A stretch of DNA of 6,909 nucleotides from Ruminococcus sp. (GTDB lineage: Bacteria > Bacillota > Clostridia > Oscillospirales > Acutalibacteraceae): NCBI GenBank assembly GCA_023667385.1, contig JAMPAE010000082.1:1-6909 (forward strand), written 5' to 3'. Each line of letters starts with the position of its first letter. The first letter of the stretch is position 1. Made by a program: the position numbers and the translations under genes. Below, piece by piece: positions 1-6,150 of this stretch. The notes below the pieces were generated by a model, which saw only the letters and a program-made list of their open reading frames with translations, did no database searches and was not told where the DNA came from.

Positions 1-523
1 ATTGCGCTGCAACAGTTGCTTTTGCCGCTGAAAAAGCAGGTGTGCTTGTCAGTGAGCCTGAAAGAAGACCTACAAGCATTGCAACAAATTCCTTCGGGTC
101 GCTTTCAGCACCTCTGCCAACATAGAAACAAGCCACGCAAGTGCCGGCACCGGCAAGAATGATTACAAGGCCGAGAAGTATGTATGATTTATAGTTCTGC
201 TTGAGATTTTTGAAGAAGCTCGGTCCTGCAATGAAACCAACTGAAGTTACAAAAAGGATAAGTCCGATGTTTTCAACAATTTTTAACGCATTTGTGCTGT
301 AGCTGACTGCTTCACCTGCAACAGTCTGAACAAGTGTGCTTTCAATAACTTTTGAAAGCACTGCACCGTAAAGAAGAGCCACAATGAAAACGCCTGCTGT
401 GCCGAGGCTTACGCCCTTAATCGTAATACGACCGAGGGCATAACCTAAAGCGGCAATGATTGCAATTGAAAACATTAAAAACGTAATACCTGTGATGGAT
501 AACGCTCCGCCGAAAATAGTCAT
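1..523 (-). CDS. AspT/YidE/YbjL-family membrane transporter, N-terminal part (cut by left edge)
   Basis: I translated this frame by hand from the ATG at 523; 174 residues run to the window edge without a stop. It is very hydrophobic, with about five membrane segments at roughly residues 4-30, 41-60, 80-104, 114-135 and 146-166. Recognisable family blocks are FVTSVGFIAGPSFFKNLK (91-108) and GLLSGSLTSTPAFSAA (152-167), typical of the YidE/YbjL duplication domain of the aspartate:alanine exchanger (AAEx) family. That family includes the AspT antiporter and SucE1, a succinate exporter of Corynebacterium glutamicum. Co-transcription with a fumarate reductase pair suggests movement of succinate, fumarate or aspartate, for example succinate export or exchange for a precursor. 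This is inference, since many family members are uncharacterised. The C-terminal half, including any TrkA-C domains, is outside the window. Confidence 0.
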   Translation of the reverse strand, partial: MTIFGGALSITGITFLMFSIAIIAALGYALGRITIKGVSLGTAGVFIVALLYGAVLSKVIESTLVQTVAGEAVSYSTNALKIVENIGLILFVTSVGFIAGPSFFKNLKQNYKSYILLGLVIILAGAGTCVACFYVGRGAESDPKEFVAMLVGLLSGSLTSTPAFSAAKATVAAQ

Positions 524-532
524 TATGAAATT

Positions 533-537
533 CCTCC
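533..537 (-). promoter_or_regulatory. Ribosome binding site of the transporter gene
   Basis: The minus strand reads GGAGG, 9 bases before the ATG at 523, within the 18-base spacer after frdA. The spacer has no room for a terminator, so the transporter is most likely on the same transcript. Confidence 0.
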
Positions 538-541
538 GATT

Positions 542-2140
542 TTAAACTTTTCTTGCGTAATCCGGAAGAAGCTTCGGAGATACACAATCGCTTTCAACGC
601 CTGCTGCATCAAGCTCTTTCTGGAATGCGTCAACATGGCTGAGCGTAAGCTCACCAACTGTTGTGTTCTTAGCTGCTGCGGCTGCGTTCTGACCTGCATT
701 GCGTCCGAATACGATGATGTCAAGAAGTGAGTTACCCATAAGGCGGTTTCTGCCGTGGATTCCTCCAACTGCTTCACCTGCAACAAACAGGTTTTCAACA
801 TCTGTCATGCCGTTAACCGAAATCTTGAGTCCGCCGTTCTGATAATGAAGGGTCGGATAAACAAGAATCGGCTCTTTTCTCATATCAATGCCATATTGGA
901 GATACATGCGAAGCATTGCAGGGATTCTCTTTTCAATTGTGCCTTCGCCATGAATCATTTCAATCATCGGGGTGTCAAGCCAAACGCCGAATCCGCCGCC
1001 CGGTGTCGGGATACCCTTGCCTCTTGTTGTGCATTCACGAATGATTGAAGAAGCTGTTACGTCACGGGTTTCAAGCGGGTTCATGAATGCTTCACCGTCA
1101 ACGTTAACAAGCAATGCACCGATTGAACGTACCTTTTCGGTAACAAGTGCGCCGAAAATCTGTGACGGATAAGCAACGCCTGTTGGATGATACTGAATTG
1201 TGTCAGCATAAAGAAGCTCTGCGCCTGCTCTGTAGCCAAGAACAAGACCATCGGCCGTTGCACCGTAGTGGTTAGAGGTCGGGAAGCCCTGATAGTGAAG
1301 TCTTCCTGCGCCGCCGGTTGCGATTACAACTGTTTTTGCCTTTGCAACAAGCAGTTCGCCTGTTTCCATGTTCTGCAAAACAGCGCCGCCGATTTTGCCG
1401 TCTGTATCCTTAATAAGTTCGATTGCTGAAGTGTAGTCAACAACGGGGATGCCGAGGTTCCAAACTTCGTCACGAAGAACACGCATGATTTCAGCACCTG
1501 AATAGTCCTTGCAAGCGTGCATTCTCTTTCTTGATGTACCGCCGCCGTGGGTGGTAACCATTGTGCCGTCTTCTTCTTTATCGAACATAACACCAAGCTC
1601 ATTGAGCCATTTGATTGCAATCGGAGCGTCACAAACAAGCTTTTTGAGAAGCTCAGGCTTGTTTGCAAAGTGTCCTCCGCCAAGAGCATCAAGATAGTGA
1701 GTTGCAGGAGAGTCATTCTCCTTGTCAGCAGCCTGAATGCCGCCCTCAGCCATCATTGTGTTTGCATCGCCGATGCGAAGCTTTGTGACAATCATTGTGT
1801 TTGCGCCTGCGTTGTGGGCTTCAATTGCAGCAGATGAACCTGCTCCGCCGCCGCCGATAACGAGAACGTCAACGTCATAATCAGGATTTGAAAGGTCGAT
1901 GTCAGCGCCGAGAACACGGCTCTTACCCTCAAGCAGATGACGAAGTTCAGCAGGAACTTTTTCGCCTTTGTTCGGGCCAACGTTAAGTGTTTCAAAGCCT
2001 GCATCTTTGTAGTCAGGATGATATTCTTTAAGAAGGGCATCCTTTTCATCTGCGGTCATTTTGCGAAGCTCCATACCGATTCTGGCACTTCTTGTTGCTT
2101 CAACCTTTTTAATTGAAGCACGCATTTCTTCAGTCAACAT
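542..2140 (-). CDS. frdA: Fumarate reductase-like flavoprotein (FrdA family), soluble type with N-terminal extension and short C-terminus
   Basis: This 532-residue FAD protein probably reduces fumarate to succinate in the cytoplasm. After about 90 polar residues with no signal peptide comes the Rossmann motif GGGGAG (96-101). Family active-site blocks are intact: QYHPTG with H318, TEKVR with E335 and R338, ETRD with R359, LHYQNGGL with H432, and HGRNRLMGNSLLD with R466. These align by eye with the substrate-binding and proton-delivery residues of E. coli FrdA. The usual covalent-FAD His (before T-x-x-AEGG) is Asn127, so FAD should be non-covalent. That is compatible with fumarate reduction and unfavourable for succinate oxidation in known FrdA variants. 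Only about 50 residues follow the FGRNAG block, so most of the usual C-terminal helical region is missing. L-aspartate oxidase was considered because of similar length, but the FrdB-like partner argues against it. The substrate could be another unsaturated dicarboxylate. The stop is 18 bases before the transporter gene. Confidence 0.
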   Translation of the reverse strand: MLTEEMRASIKKVEATRSARIGMELRKMTADEKDALLKEYHPDYKDAGFETLNVGPNKGEKVPAELRHLLEGKSRVLGADIDLSNPDYDVDVLVIGGGGAGSSAAIEAHNAGANTMIVTKLRIGDANTMMAEGGIQAADKENDSPATHYLDALGGGHFANKPELLKKLVCDAPIAIKWLNELGVMFDKEEDGTMVTTHGGGTSRKRMHACKDYSGAEIMRVLRDEVWNLGIPVVDYTSAIELIKDTDGKIGGAVLQNMETGELLVAKAKTVVIATGGAGRLHYQGFPTSNHYGATADGLVLGYRAGAELLYADTIQYHPTGVAYPSQIFGALVTEKVRSIGALLVNVDGEAFMNPLETRDVTASSIIRECTTRGKGIPTPGGGFGVWLDTPMIEMIHGEGTIEKRIPAMLRMYLQYGIDMRKEPILVYPTLHYQNGGLKISVNGMTDVENLFVAGEAVGGIHGRNRLMGNSLLDIIVFGRNAGQNAAAAAKNTTVGELTLSHVDAFQKELDAAGVESDCVSPKLLPDYARKV

Positions 2141-2148
2141 TTTTAAGT

Positions 2149-2154
2149 CCCTCC
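2149..2154 (-). promoter_or_regulatory. Ribosome binding site of the frdA-like gene
   Basis: The minus strand reads GGAGGG directly after the frdB-like stop codon and 8 bases before the ATG at 2140, supporting that start and hence the long N-terminal extension of the flavoprotein. Confidence 0.
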
Positions 2155-2829
2155 TTATTTCTCAATTTCTCTTGTGTTGTAAAGCTCTTTAAGCTCTTCA
2201 ATCGGCTTTTGCATAACCTGCTCGATGAGCTGCTCATGCTCGCCTTTTACGATTTCGTCAACTCTCTTTGTCAAATGCTTTGACTCAGGAGCGATATACT
2301 TACCGGTAAGACGTCTTGCAAGCACTGCAACCTGCGGATGAGTGATTCCTGCCGGGCATCTTGATGTGCAGATTCCGCAGGCAACGCAATCGAATGATGC
2401 ATCTGCGCATTTTTTATATTCACCACGCTGTGCATATGCGATGTACTGCATTACGGGAAGGCTCTGCGGGCAAGCCTTTGTGCAGGCGTTGCAGCCGATG
2501 CAGCTATAGATTTCAGGATAAAGCTCCATCATGATCTGCTCAGACGGAGTAACTCCGTTGATGTCATATTCAGCCTTCTTTGTTGGAAAGAACGGGAGAG
2601 AAGCGATGTACATACCCTCCTGAACCTGTGTTTGGCAAGCAAGACCTGTTTTAATGTCAAACTCACCTTTGATTCTGTAAATTGTGGCACAGGCACCGCA
2701 GAAACCGTTGCGGCAACCGCAACCTCTGACATATTTATAGCCTGCATACTCAGTTGCAGTCATGATTGTGAGACTTGCAGGAACTGAATATTTTTTACCC
2801 ATTATATAAATATTTACCATTTGTTCCAT
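2155..2829 (-). CDS. frdB: Fumarate reductase/succinate dehydrogenase-like iron-sulfur subunit (FrdB-like, 2Fe-2S plus two 4Fe-4S)
   Basis: This 224-residue protein wires electrons to the FrdA-like flavoprotein encoded next. The N-terminal plant-ferredoxin domain has a [2Fe-2S] site in CRNGFCGAC (C39/C44/C47) with C65 as the fourth ligand; C37 is an extra Cys just before it. The C-terminal domain has two complete C-x2-C-x2-C-x3-CP motifs, C110/C113/C116/C120 and C148/C151/C154/C158. Classical FrdB/SdhB carries one 4Fe-4S and one 3Fe-4S site, the latter with C-x5-C-x3-CP spacing. The pattern here instead resembles HdrC and the first half of methanogen TfrB. There are no CCG repeats, so no HdrB/HdrD-type active site. 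No FrdC/FrdD or SdhC membrane anchor gene is next to it. It follows the diaphorase gene by 15 bases and precedes frdA by 14. FrdB-family membership is secure. The idea that it docks on HdrA or FlxA rather than on quinone is inference. Confidence 0.
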   Translation of the reverse strand: MEQMVNIYIMGKKYSVPASLTIMTATEYAGYKYVRGCGCRNGFCGACATIYRIKGEFDIKTGLACQTQVQEGMYIASLPFFPTKKAEYDINGVTPSEQIMMELYPEIYSCIGCNACTKACPQSLPVMQYIAYAQRGEYKKCADASFDCVACGICTSRCPAGITHPQVAVLARRLTGKYIAPESKHLTKRVDEIVKGEHEQLIEQVMQKPIEELKELYNTREIEK

Positions 2830-2836
2830 TTTCAAC

Positions 2837-2842
2837 ACCTCC
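2837..2842 (-). promoter_or_regulatory. Ribosome binding site that moves the frdB-like start to 2829
   Basis: The minus strand reads GGAGGT, 7 bases before the ATG at 2829. An in-frame GTG at 2838 would lie on the last base of this site and cannot use it, so the start is placed at 2829 and the protein is three residues shorter than the longest open frame. Confidence 0.
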
Positions 2843-2844
2843 GA

Positions 2845-3693
2845 TTAATATTCATTCGGCAATTCGTCAATTTCATCACAGCGGAAAACAGGGCCGTCTT
2901 TGCAGACATACTTGCTTCCGATGTTGCATCTTCCGCATTTGCCGATTCCGCATTTCATTTTCAGCTCAAGAGTTGTGTAAACCTGAGTTTTGTCAAAGCC
3001 CATTTCAATAAGACCGGCAAGAACGAATTTAATCATAATCGGCGGTCCGCAAAGGACTGCGATTCTGTTTGCATCCGGCTCAAAACCGATTTCTTTCAGA
3101 TAGCTTGGAACAAAGCCAACGTGGCCATCCCATCCCTCTTGCTCTCTGTCGATTGTGAGATAAACATTGATGCCGTCTTCCTTTGACCATTCGTTGATGA
3201 TTTCATCATAGTCAACAAGGTCATCAGCACTTCTTGAACCATAAAGAATGTCGATTTTACCGTAGTTTTCACGGTTTGCTCTGACATAGTTAATTACTGA
3301 ATGAAGCGGAGCAAGTCCGATACCGCCGGCAATGAAGAGAAGATCCTTACCTTTGAACTCAGTGTCAACCGGGAACGGTCTGCCGAAAGGTCCTCTGATG
3401 CCGATTTCCTGACCAACTTCCATTCCGTGAAGATACTCAGTGAGAAGTCCGCATCTTTTGATGCTGAAATCCTTATAAGCGGTTTCTGTTGGTGAAGATG
3501 TGATTGAGAACATAGCCTCACCCACACCGGGGATTGTGAGCATTGCGCACTGACCGGGCTGATGATCAAAGCAGTTTGTGCCGTCTTTGCCAACAACTCT
3601 GAATGTTTTTACATCCGGTGTTTCGGTTCTGATTTCGGTGACAACTGCCTCAATCGGCACGAGCTTATCACCTGATGAACATGAACAACTCAT
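2845..3693 (-). CDS. flxA: FAD/NAD(P)H-binding diaphorase subunit, FlxA-like (sulfhydrogenase gamma / AsrB family)
   Basis: This 282-residue cytoplasmic flavoprotein is the probable entry point for NADH or NADPH electrons. A ferredoxin-reductase-type FAD domain comes first (PGQCAML at 46-52, FSITSSPT at 62-69, GPFGRPF at 101-107). The NAD(P) domain follows (IAGGIGLAPLHSVI at 121-134; CGPPIMIKF at 215-223). The protein ends with a [2Fe-2S] site C248/C253/C256/C264 in the CGIGKCGRC context shared with PyrK and AsrB. Length and domain order are normal for the family. The first residues, MSCSCSS, carry two extra cysteines that may be unstructured or bind metal. Preference for NADH or NADPH cannot be read by eye. 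The ATG is preceded by a near-perfect ribosome site and overlaps the upstream stop by 4 bases. The fumarate-reductase-like genes follow after only 15 bases, suggesting that this diaphorase serves them. Confidence 0.
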   Translation of the reverse strand: MSCSCSSGDKLVPIEAVVTEIRTETPDVKTFRVVGKDGTNCFDHQPGQCAMLTIPGVGEAMFSITSSPTETAYKDFSIKRCGLLTEYLHGMEVGQEIGIRGPFGRPFPVDTEFKGKDLLFIAGGIGLAPLHSVINYVRANRENYGKIDILYGSRSADDLVDYDEIINEWSKEDGINVYLTIDREQEGWDGHVGFVPSYLKEIGFEPDANRIAVLCGPPIMIKFVLAGLIEMGFDKTQVYTTLELKMKCGIGKCGRCNIGSKYVCKDGPVFRCDEIDELPNEY

Positions 3694-4715
3694 TTATTGT
3701 CACCTCCGAAAGTTTTGATTACTTTTGCGATGTTCATTGAGATTGGGCATTTGCTTACACATCTGCCGCAGCCTACGCATGAAAATTCGCCGTTATTGTT
3801 TGCAGGGAAATATACAAGCTTATGCATAAATCTCTGCCTGAAGCGCTGAAGCTGAGTGGGTCTGTTTGTTCCGTGAGCGCACATTGTGAAATCGCTGAAC
3901 ATACATGAGTCCCAGCAGCGGTATCTTTTAACTCCGTGACCGCTGTCGTAGTCACGAACATCATAGCACTGACAGGTTGGGCAAACAAAGGTGCAGGCAC
4001 CGCATCCGAGGCAAGCCTGGCTCAGCTCTGCCCATTCGGGTGCATCAAACTTTTCTTCTGTTTTGTCGCCGCCCCAGCCTTCAAGTGAAAGTGAGTTAAG
4101 CGGAAGCTGCTTTGTGATTTCGTTGATCTTTGCTTTTTCGCCGTCAACCTCGCTGCTGTCGCATGAAGTGAGAAGCTCAGCAAATTCCTGAGTGAATGCT
4201 TCGCCCTTTTCGGTCAGCGGCTCCCAATAAAGCTTGTCGCCGACAAACCATGTCTGAATATCTGCGCCCGGGTTTGCAGGGTCAATGCCGAATACGCCGC
4301 AGAAGCAGGTTTCTTCCGGAGCTGAACAAGCAGTTGTGATTACAACACCGTTTTCACGCCTTGCCTTATAGAAGCTGTCAGCAGGCTCCGAAAGGAAAAC
4401 GCTGTCAAGGATGCTGAAGCTTTTTGCGTCGCAAGCTCTCACACCGAAAAGAACTGTTCTTTCTGTTGGAAGCTCGTTTGTTTCAACTGTAATTTTCTTG
4501 CCGTCCCTTTTGAATGAAACGATGTTCTCAGTCTGAGGGAAGAAAAGGTCTTTTGCAGATTTAACTGTTTTCAGCGCATCTTCACAATATTCAAGTCCGT
4601 TTTCCCATTTATAGAAATTGACCTGATCAGCCTTTTTAATCGGCATATAAACAGAAGAGGACTGAGAAACTTTTTCAAATAAACCGTTGAGGTTTGCTTT
4701 TTCAATGAAATACAT
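3690..4715 (-). CDS. flxB: 4Fe-4S dicluster subunit, FlxB-like (sulfhydrogenase beta / AsrA family)
   Basis: This 341-residue soluble protein is of the type found as the beta subunit of archaeal sulfhydrogenase and as AsrA of anaerobic sulfite reductase. It shows GVRACDAKSF (91-100), a Cys group CSAPEETCFCG (130-140), then 4Fe-4S motif C235/C238/C241/C245 extended by CPTCQC (245-250), a CWDSC pair (267/271), and a C-terminal 4Fe-4S motif C313/C316/C319/C323. The family works directly with the FAD/NAD(P)H subunit encoded next door, taking electrons from its [2Fe-2S] cluster. No sulfite reductase (AsrC) or hydrogenase catalytic subunit is present, so the electrons presumably go on to the FlxC-like protein and MvhD. 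Its ATG is 2 bases after the stop of the FlxC-like gene. The purine tract GAGGGGG, 11 bases upstream, is the least canonical ribosome site in the operon, so coupling to upstream translation is likely. The stop shares an ATGA overlap with the next gene. Confidence 0.
   Translation of the reverse strand: MYFIEKANLNGLFEKVSQSSSVYMPIKKADQVNFYKWENGLEYCEDALKTVKSAKDLFFPQTENIVSFKRDGKKITVETNELPTERTVLFGVRACDAKSFSILDSVFLSEPADSFYKARRENGVVITTACSAPEETCFCGVFGIDPANPGADIQTWFVGDKLYWEPLTEKGEAFTQEFAELLTSCDSSEVDGEKAKINEITKQLPLNSLSLEGWGGDKTEEKFDAPEWAELSQACLGCGACTFVCPTCQCYDVRDYDSGHGVKRYRCWDSCMFSDFTMCAHGTNRPTQLQRFRQRFMHKLVYFPANNNGEFSCVGCGRCVSKCPISMNIAKVIKTFGGDNK
3702..3707 (-). promoter_or_regulatory. Strong ribosome binding site of the flxA-like gene
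   Basis: The minus strand reads GGAGGT (continuing GA), 8 bases before the ATG at 3693 and inside the last codons of the flxB-like gene. With the ATGA stop/start overlap it supports this start and translational coupling. Confidence 0.
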
Positions 4716-4717
4716 TA

Positions 4718-5707
4718 TCAGTTGTTCCCCCTCTCATGAACGATTGAAGGTTCTGCATCATCAAAGGTGAAGTTAACAAGCGGAGCCCTTGAGCCTGCTT
4801 CCTCGCCTGCCTGGTAATCGCCGTAAAGCTCGTCAATATCCTTGATGAACTTGCGGTTAAGCAGATGAAGCGGAATGCCCTGTGGGCAAACTCTTGAGCA
4901 TTCGCCGCAGTCTGTGCATCTTCCTGCAACGTGGAAAGCCCTGATGATGTGGAACATTTTTTCTTCAAAGGTGTCTGCATTTGCTTTGCTTGCTGCGCCT
5001 GAAACAGGGTTGTCAAAAACGCACTTCATGCAGCTACAAGCCGGGCATACGTTTCTGCAAGCGTTACATCTGATGCATTTTGAAAGCTCAGCGTTCCAGA
5101 ATGCAAATCTTTCTTCGCTTGTCATGTTTTCAAGCTCAGTAACAAGTGCAAAGCGATCTGCTTTTTCCTGCTCGGTTTCAGGCTCAGGATCGATCACTTC
5201 ATCGAATACCTTATGATCCTTACCTTTGCAGCAAAGGCACTTTTCAAGCATTGCATCTTTGCGGCTGCAGGTTTTGCCACCATAAATTGTTTTGATGTCA
5301 AGCTTGTTGCCGTTGTCAATGACTTTGGTAACACCCTTGATACCCATTGCTTTGATTTTTTCAATGTCGAGCATACCTTTGCAGCCAACACCGATGACAT
5401 AAATTTTATCTCTGTCAATTCTGTGCTCTGTGAGAAGCTGATTGAAGCTGTAACTGTCACAGGGCTTGAGCAAAACAAGAATTTTGCCCTCAGTCAGCTC
5501 TTTGCACGCATTGATGAGATATTTGCTCAAATTTGCGCCGCAGAAGCTGCCGTAAACAAGGTTCTCCGTTTCCTCTGCTGTTGCGAAGAAAGCCGGAGTA
5601 ACATCATAGAAGAAGTCGCCTGTTGTCCAGCCGAGGACTTTTGTGACAGTGCCGTCTGCAAGAAGCTCAGCGACTCTTTTCTTAATTAATCCTGCTGTTT
5701 TTTGCAT
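4718..5707 (-). CDS. flxC: 4Fe-4S dicluster electron-transfer subunit, FlxC-like (sulfhydrogenase-beta / FrhB-related)
   Basis: This 329-residue soluble protein has an N-terminal alpha/beta half with conserved KPCDSYSF (81-88) and IGVGCKG (105-111), the region resembling hydrogenase and formate dehydrogenase beta subunits. Two 4Fe-4S motifs follow: C211/C214/C217/C221 and C264/C267/C270/C274. The first continues into a Cys-rich tail (CPACSCMKC, 221-229), and a further CLCC group lies at 157-160, so extra or unusual clusters are possible. By position next to mvhD it corresponds to FlxC of the FlxABCD-HdrABC system. It is a paralogue of the following gene product. Likely role: carrying electrons between the NAD(P)H-oxidising FlxA/FlxB pair and MvhD. 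The ATG at 5707 has a GGAG site 7 bases upstream and lies within the end of mvhD. The symbol rests on gene order and domain type, because FlxB and FlxC are hard to tell apart by sequence alone. Confidence 0.
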   Translation of the reverse strand: MQKTAGLIKKRVAELLADGTVTKVLGWTTGDFFYDVTPAFFATAEETENLVYGSFCGANLSKYLINACKELTEGKILVLLKPCDSYSFNQLLTEHRIDRDKIYVIGVGCKGMLDIEKIKAMGIKGVTKVIDNGNKLDIKTIYGGKTCSRKDAMLEKCLCCKGKDHKVFDEVIDPEPETEQEKADRFALVTELENMTSEERFAFWNAELSKCIRCNACRNVCPACSCMKCVFDNPVSGAASKANADTFEEKMFHIIRAFHVAGRCTDCGECSRVCPQGIPLHLLNRKFIKDIDELYGDYQAGEEAGSRAPLVNFTFDDAEPSIVHERGNN

Positions 5708-6150
5708 CTTAAATCTCCCAACTTTACATTCTCGCCAAGTTCGTGAATCGTTTTTGCGAAGTCATTCATAACGATTGAGAACTTTTGACCTTCGGCTGCG
5801 GAAACCCACTCAACTCTTGTTCTTGCTCTGTCAATTCCAAGGAAGTCGAGCATACTGAACAAAAGTGTCATTCTTCTTCTTGCGTAATAGTTACCTGTGC
5901 TGTAGTGGCAGTCACCGGGATGACAGCCGCACATGATAACACCGTCTGCTCCTCTTTCAAATGCCTTGAGGATGAACATCGGGTTAACACGGCATGAGCA
6001 CGGAACTCTGATGATTTTTACCTCTGCGGGGTATGACAGACGGCTTGTACCTGCAAGGTCCGCACCCGCATAGCTGCACCAGTTGCAGCAAAATGCAACA
6101 ATCAGAGGCTTGAATTCTTTTGCTTCGTTTGTGTTTTCACTTACTTGCAT
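5686..6150 (-). CDS. mvhD: MvhD/FlxD-family [2Fe-2S] electron-transfer adaptor (hydrogenase iron-sulfur subunit)
   Basis: This 154-residue cytoplasmic protein has the normal length of the MvhD (FlxD) family, which links an electron-donating module to HdrA through a [2Fe-2S] cluster. Diagnostic blocks are FCCNWCSYAGADLAGTSR (residues 20-37), IIRVPCSCRVNP (46-57), and CGCHPGDCHY (74-83). Many homologues read CSGRV in the second block; here the Gly is Cys, giving a C51-x-C53 pair. The start at 6150 is chosen for its GGAGGT site and because residue 1 is followed by a short polar leader before the family core. The gene overlaps hdrA by 10 bases and the next gene by 22 bases, so the three products are probably translationally coupled and made in matched amounts. 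Family assignment is very secure. The direct partners, HdrA and the Flx-type proteins, are inferred from gene order and known complexes. Confidence 0.
   Translation of the reverse strand: MQVSENTNEAKEFKPLIVAFCCNWCSYAGADLAGTSRLSYPAEVKIIRVPCSCRVNPMFILKAFERGADGVIMCGCHPGDCHYSTGNYYARRRMTLLFSMLDFLGIDRARTRVEWVSAAEGQKFSIVMNDFAKTIHELGENVKLGDLRCKKQQD

Noticed and set aside
524..541. Terminator or promoter between frdA and the transporter gene
   Set aside because: The spacer is 18 bases, filled by the ribosome site, with no inverted repeat or T-run.
542..2140. L-aspartate oxidase (NadB) or adenylylsulfate reductase alpha subunit (AprA)
   Set aside because: The length is NadB-like and FAD looks non-covalent, but a 2Fe-2S/4Fe-4S FrdB-like partner is encoded alongside, which NadB lacks. 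AprB has no 2Fe-2S domain.
542..2829. Methanogen-type thiol:fumarate reductase (TfrAB)
   Set aside because: TfrB has an additional HdrB/HdrD-like half with CCG repeats. The 224-residue subunit here has none, and the operon supplies an NAD(P)H diaphorase instead.
542..2829. Ordinary membrane-bound quinol:fumarate reductase
   Set aside because: No FrdC/FrdD or SdhC-like anchor gene is adjacent. The only membrane protein is an AspT/YidE transporter. The 3Fe-4S spacing and covalent-FAD His are absent.
2830..2838. GTG start at 2838 for the FrdB-like protein
   Set aside because: It overlaps the ribosome site; the ATG at 2829 has correct 7-base spacing.
2845..4715. Anaerobic sulfite reductase (AsrAB) or sulfhydrogenase operon
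   Set aside because: The two proteins resemble AsrA/AsrB and sulfhydrogenase beta/gamma, but no siroheme AsrC or NiFe hydrogenase subunit is present, and the HdrA-MvhD context fits Flx better.
755..5689. Plus-strand open frames and overlapping minus-strand frames of 60-160 codons
   Set aside because: All lie within the strongly supported genes in other frames, lack sensible ribosome sites and have no recognisable domain; they are shadow frames.
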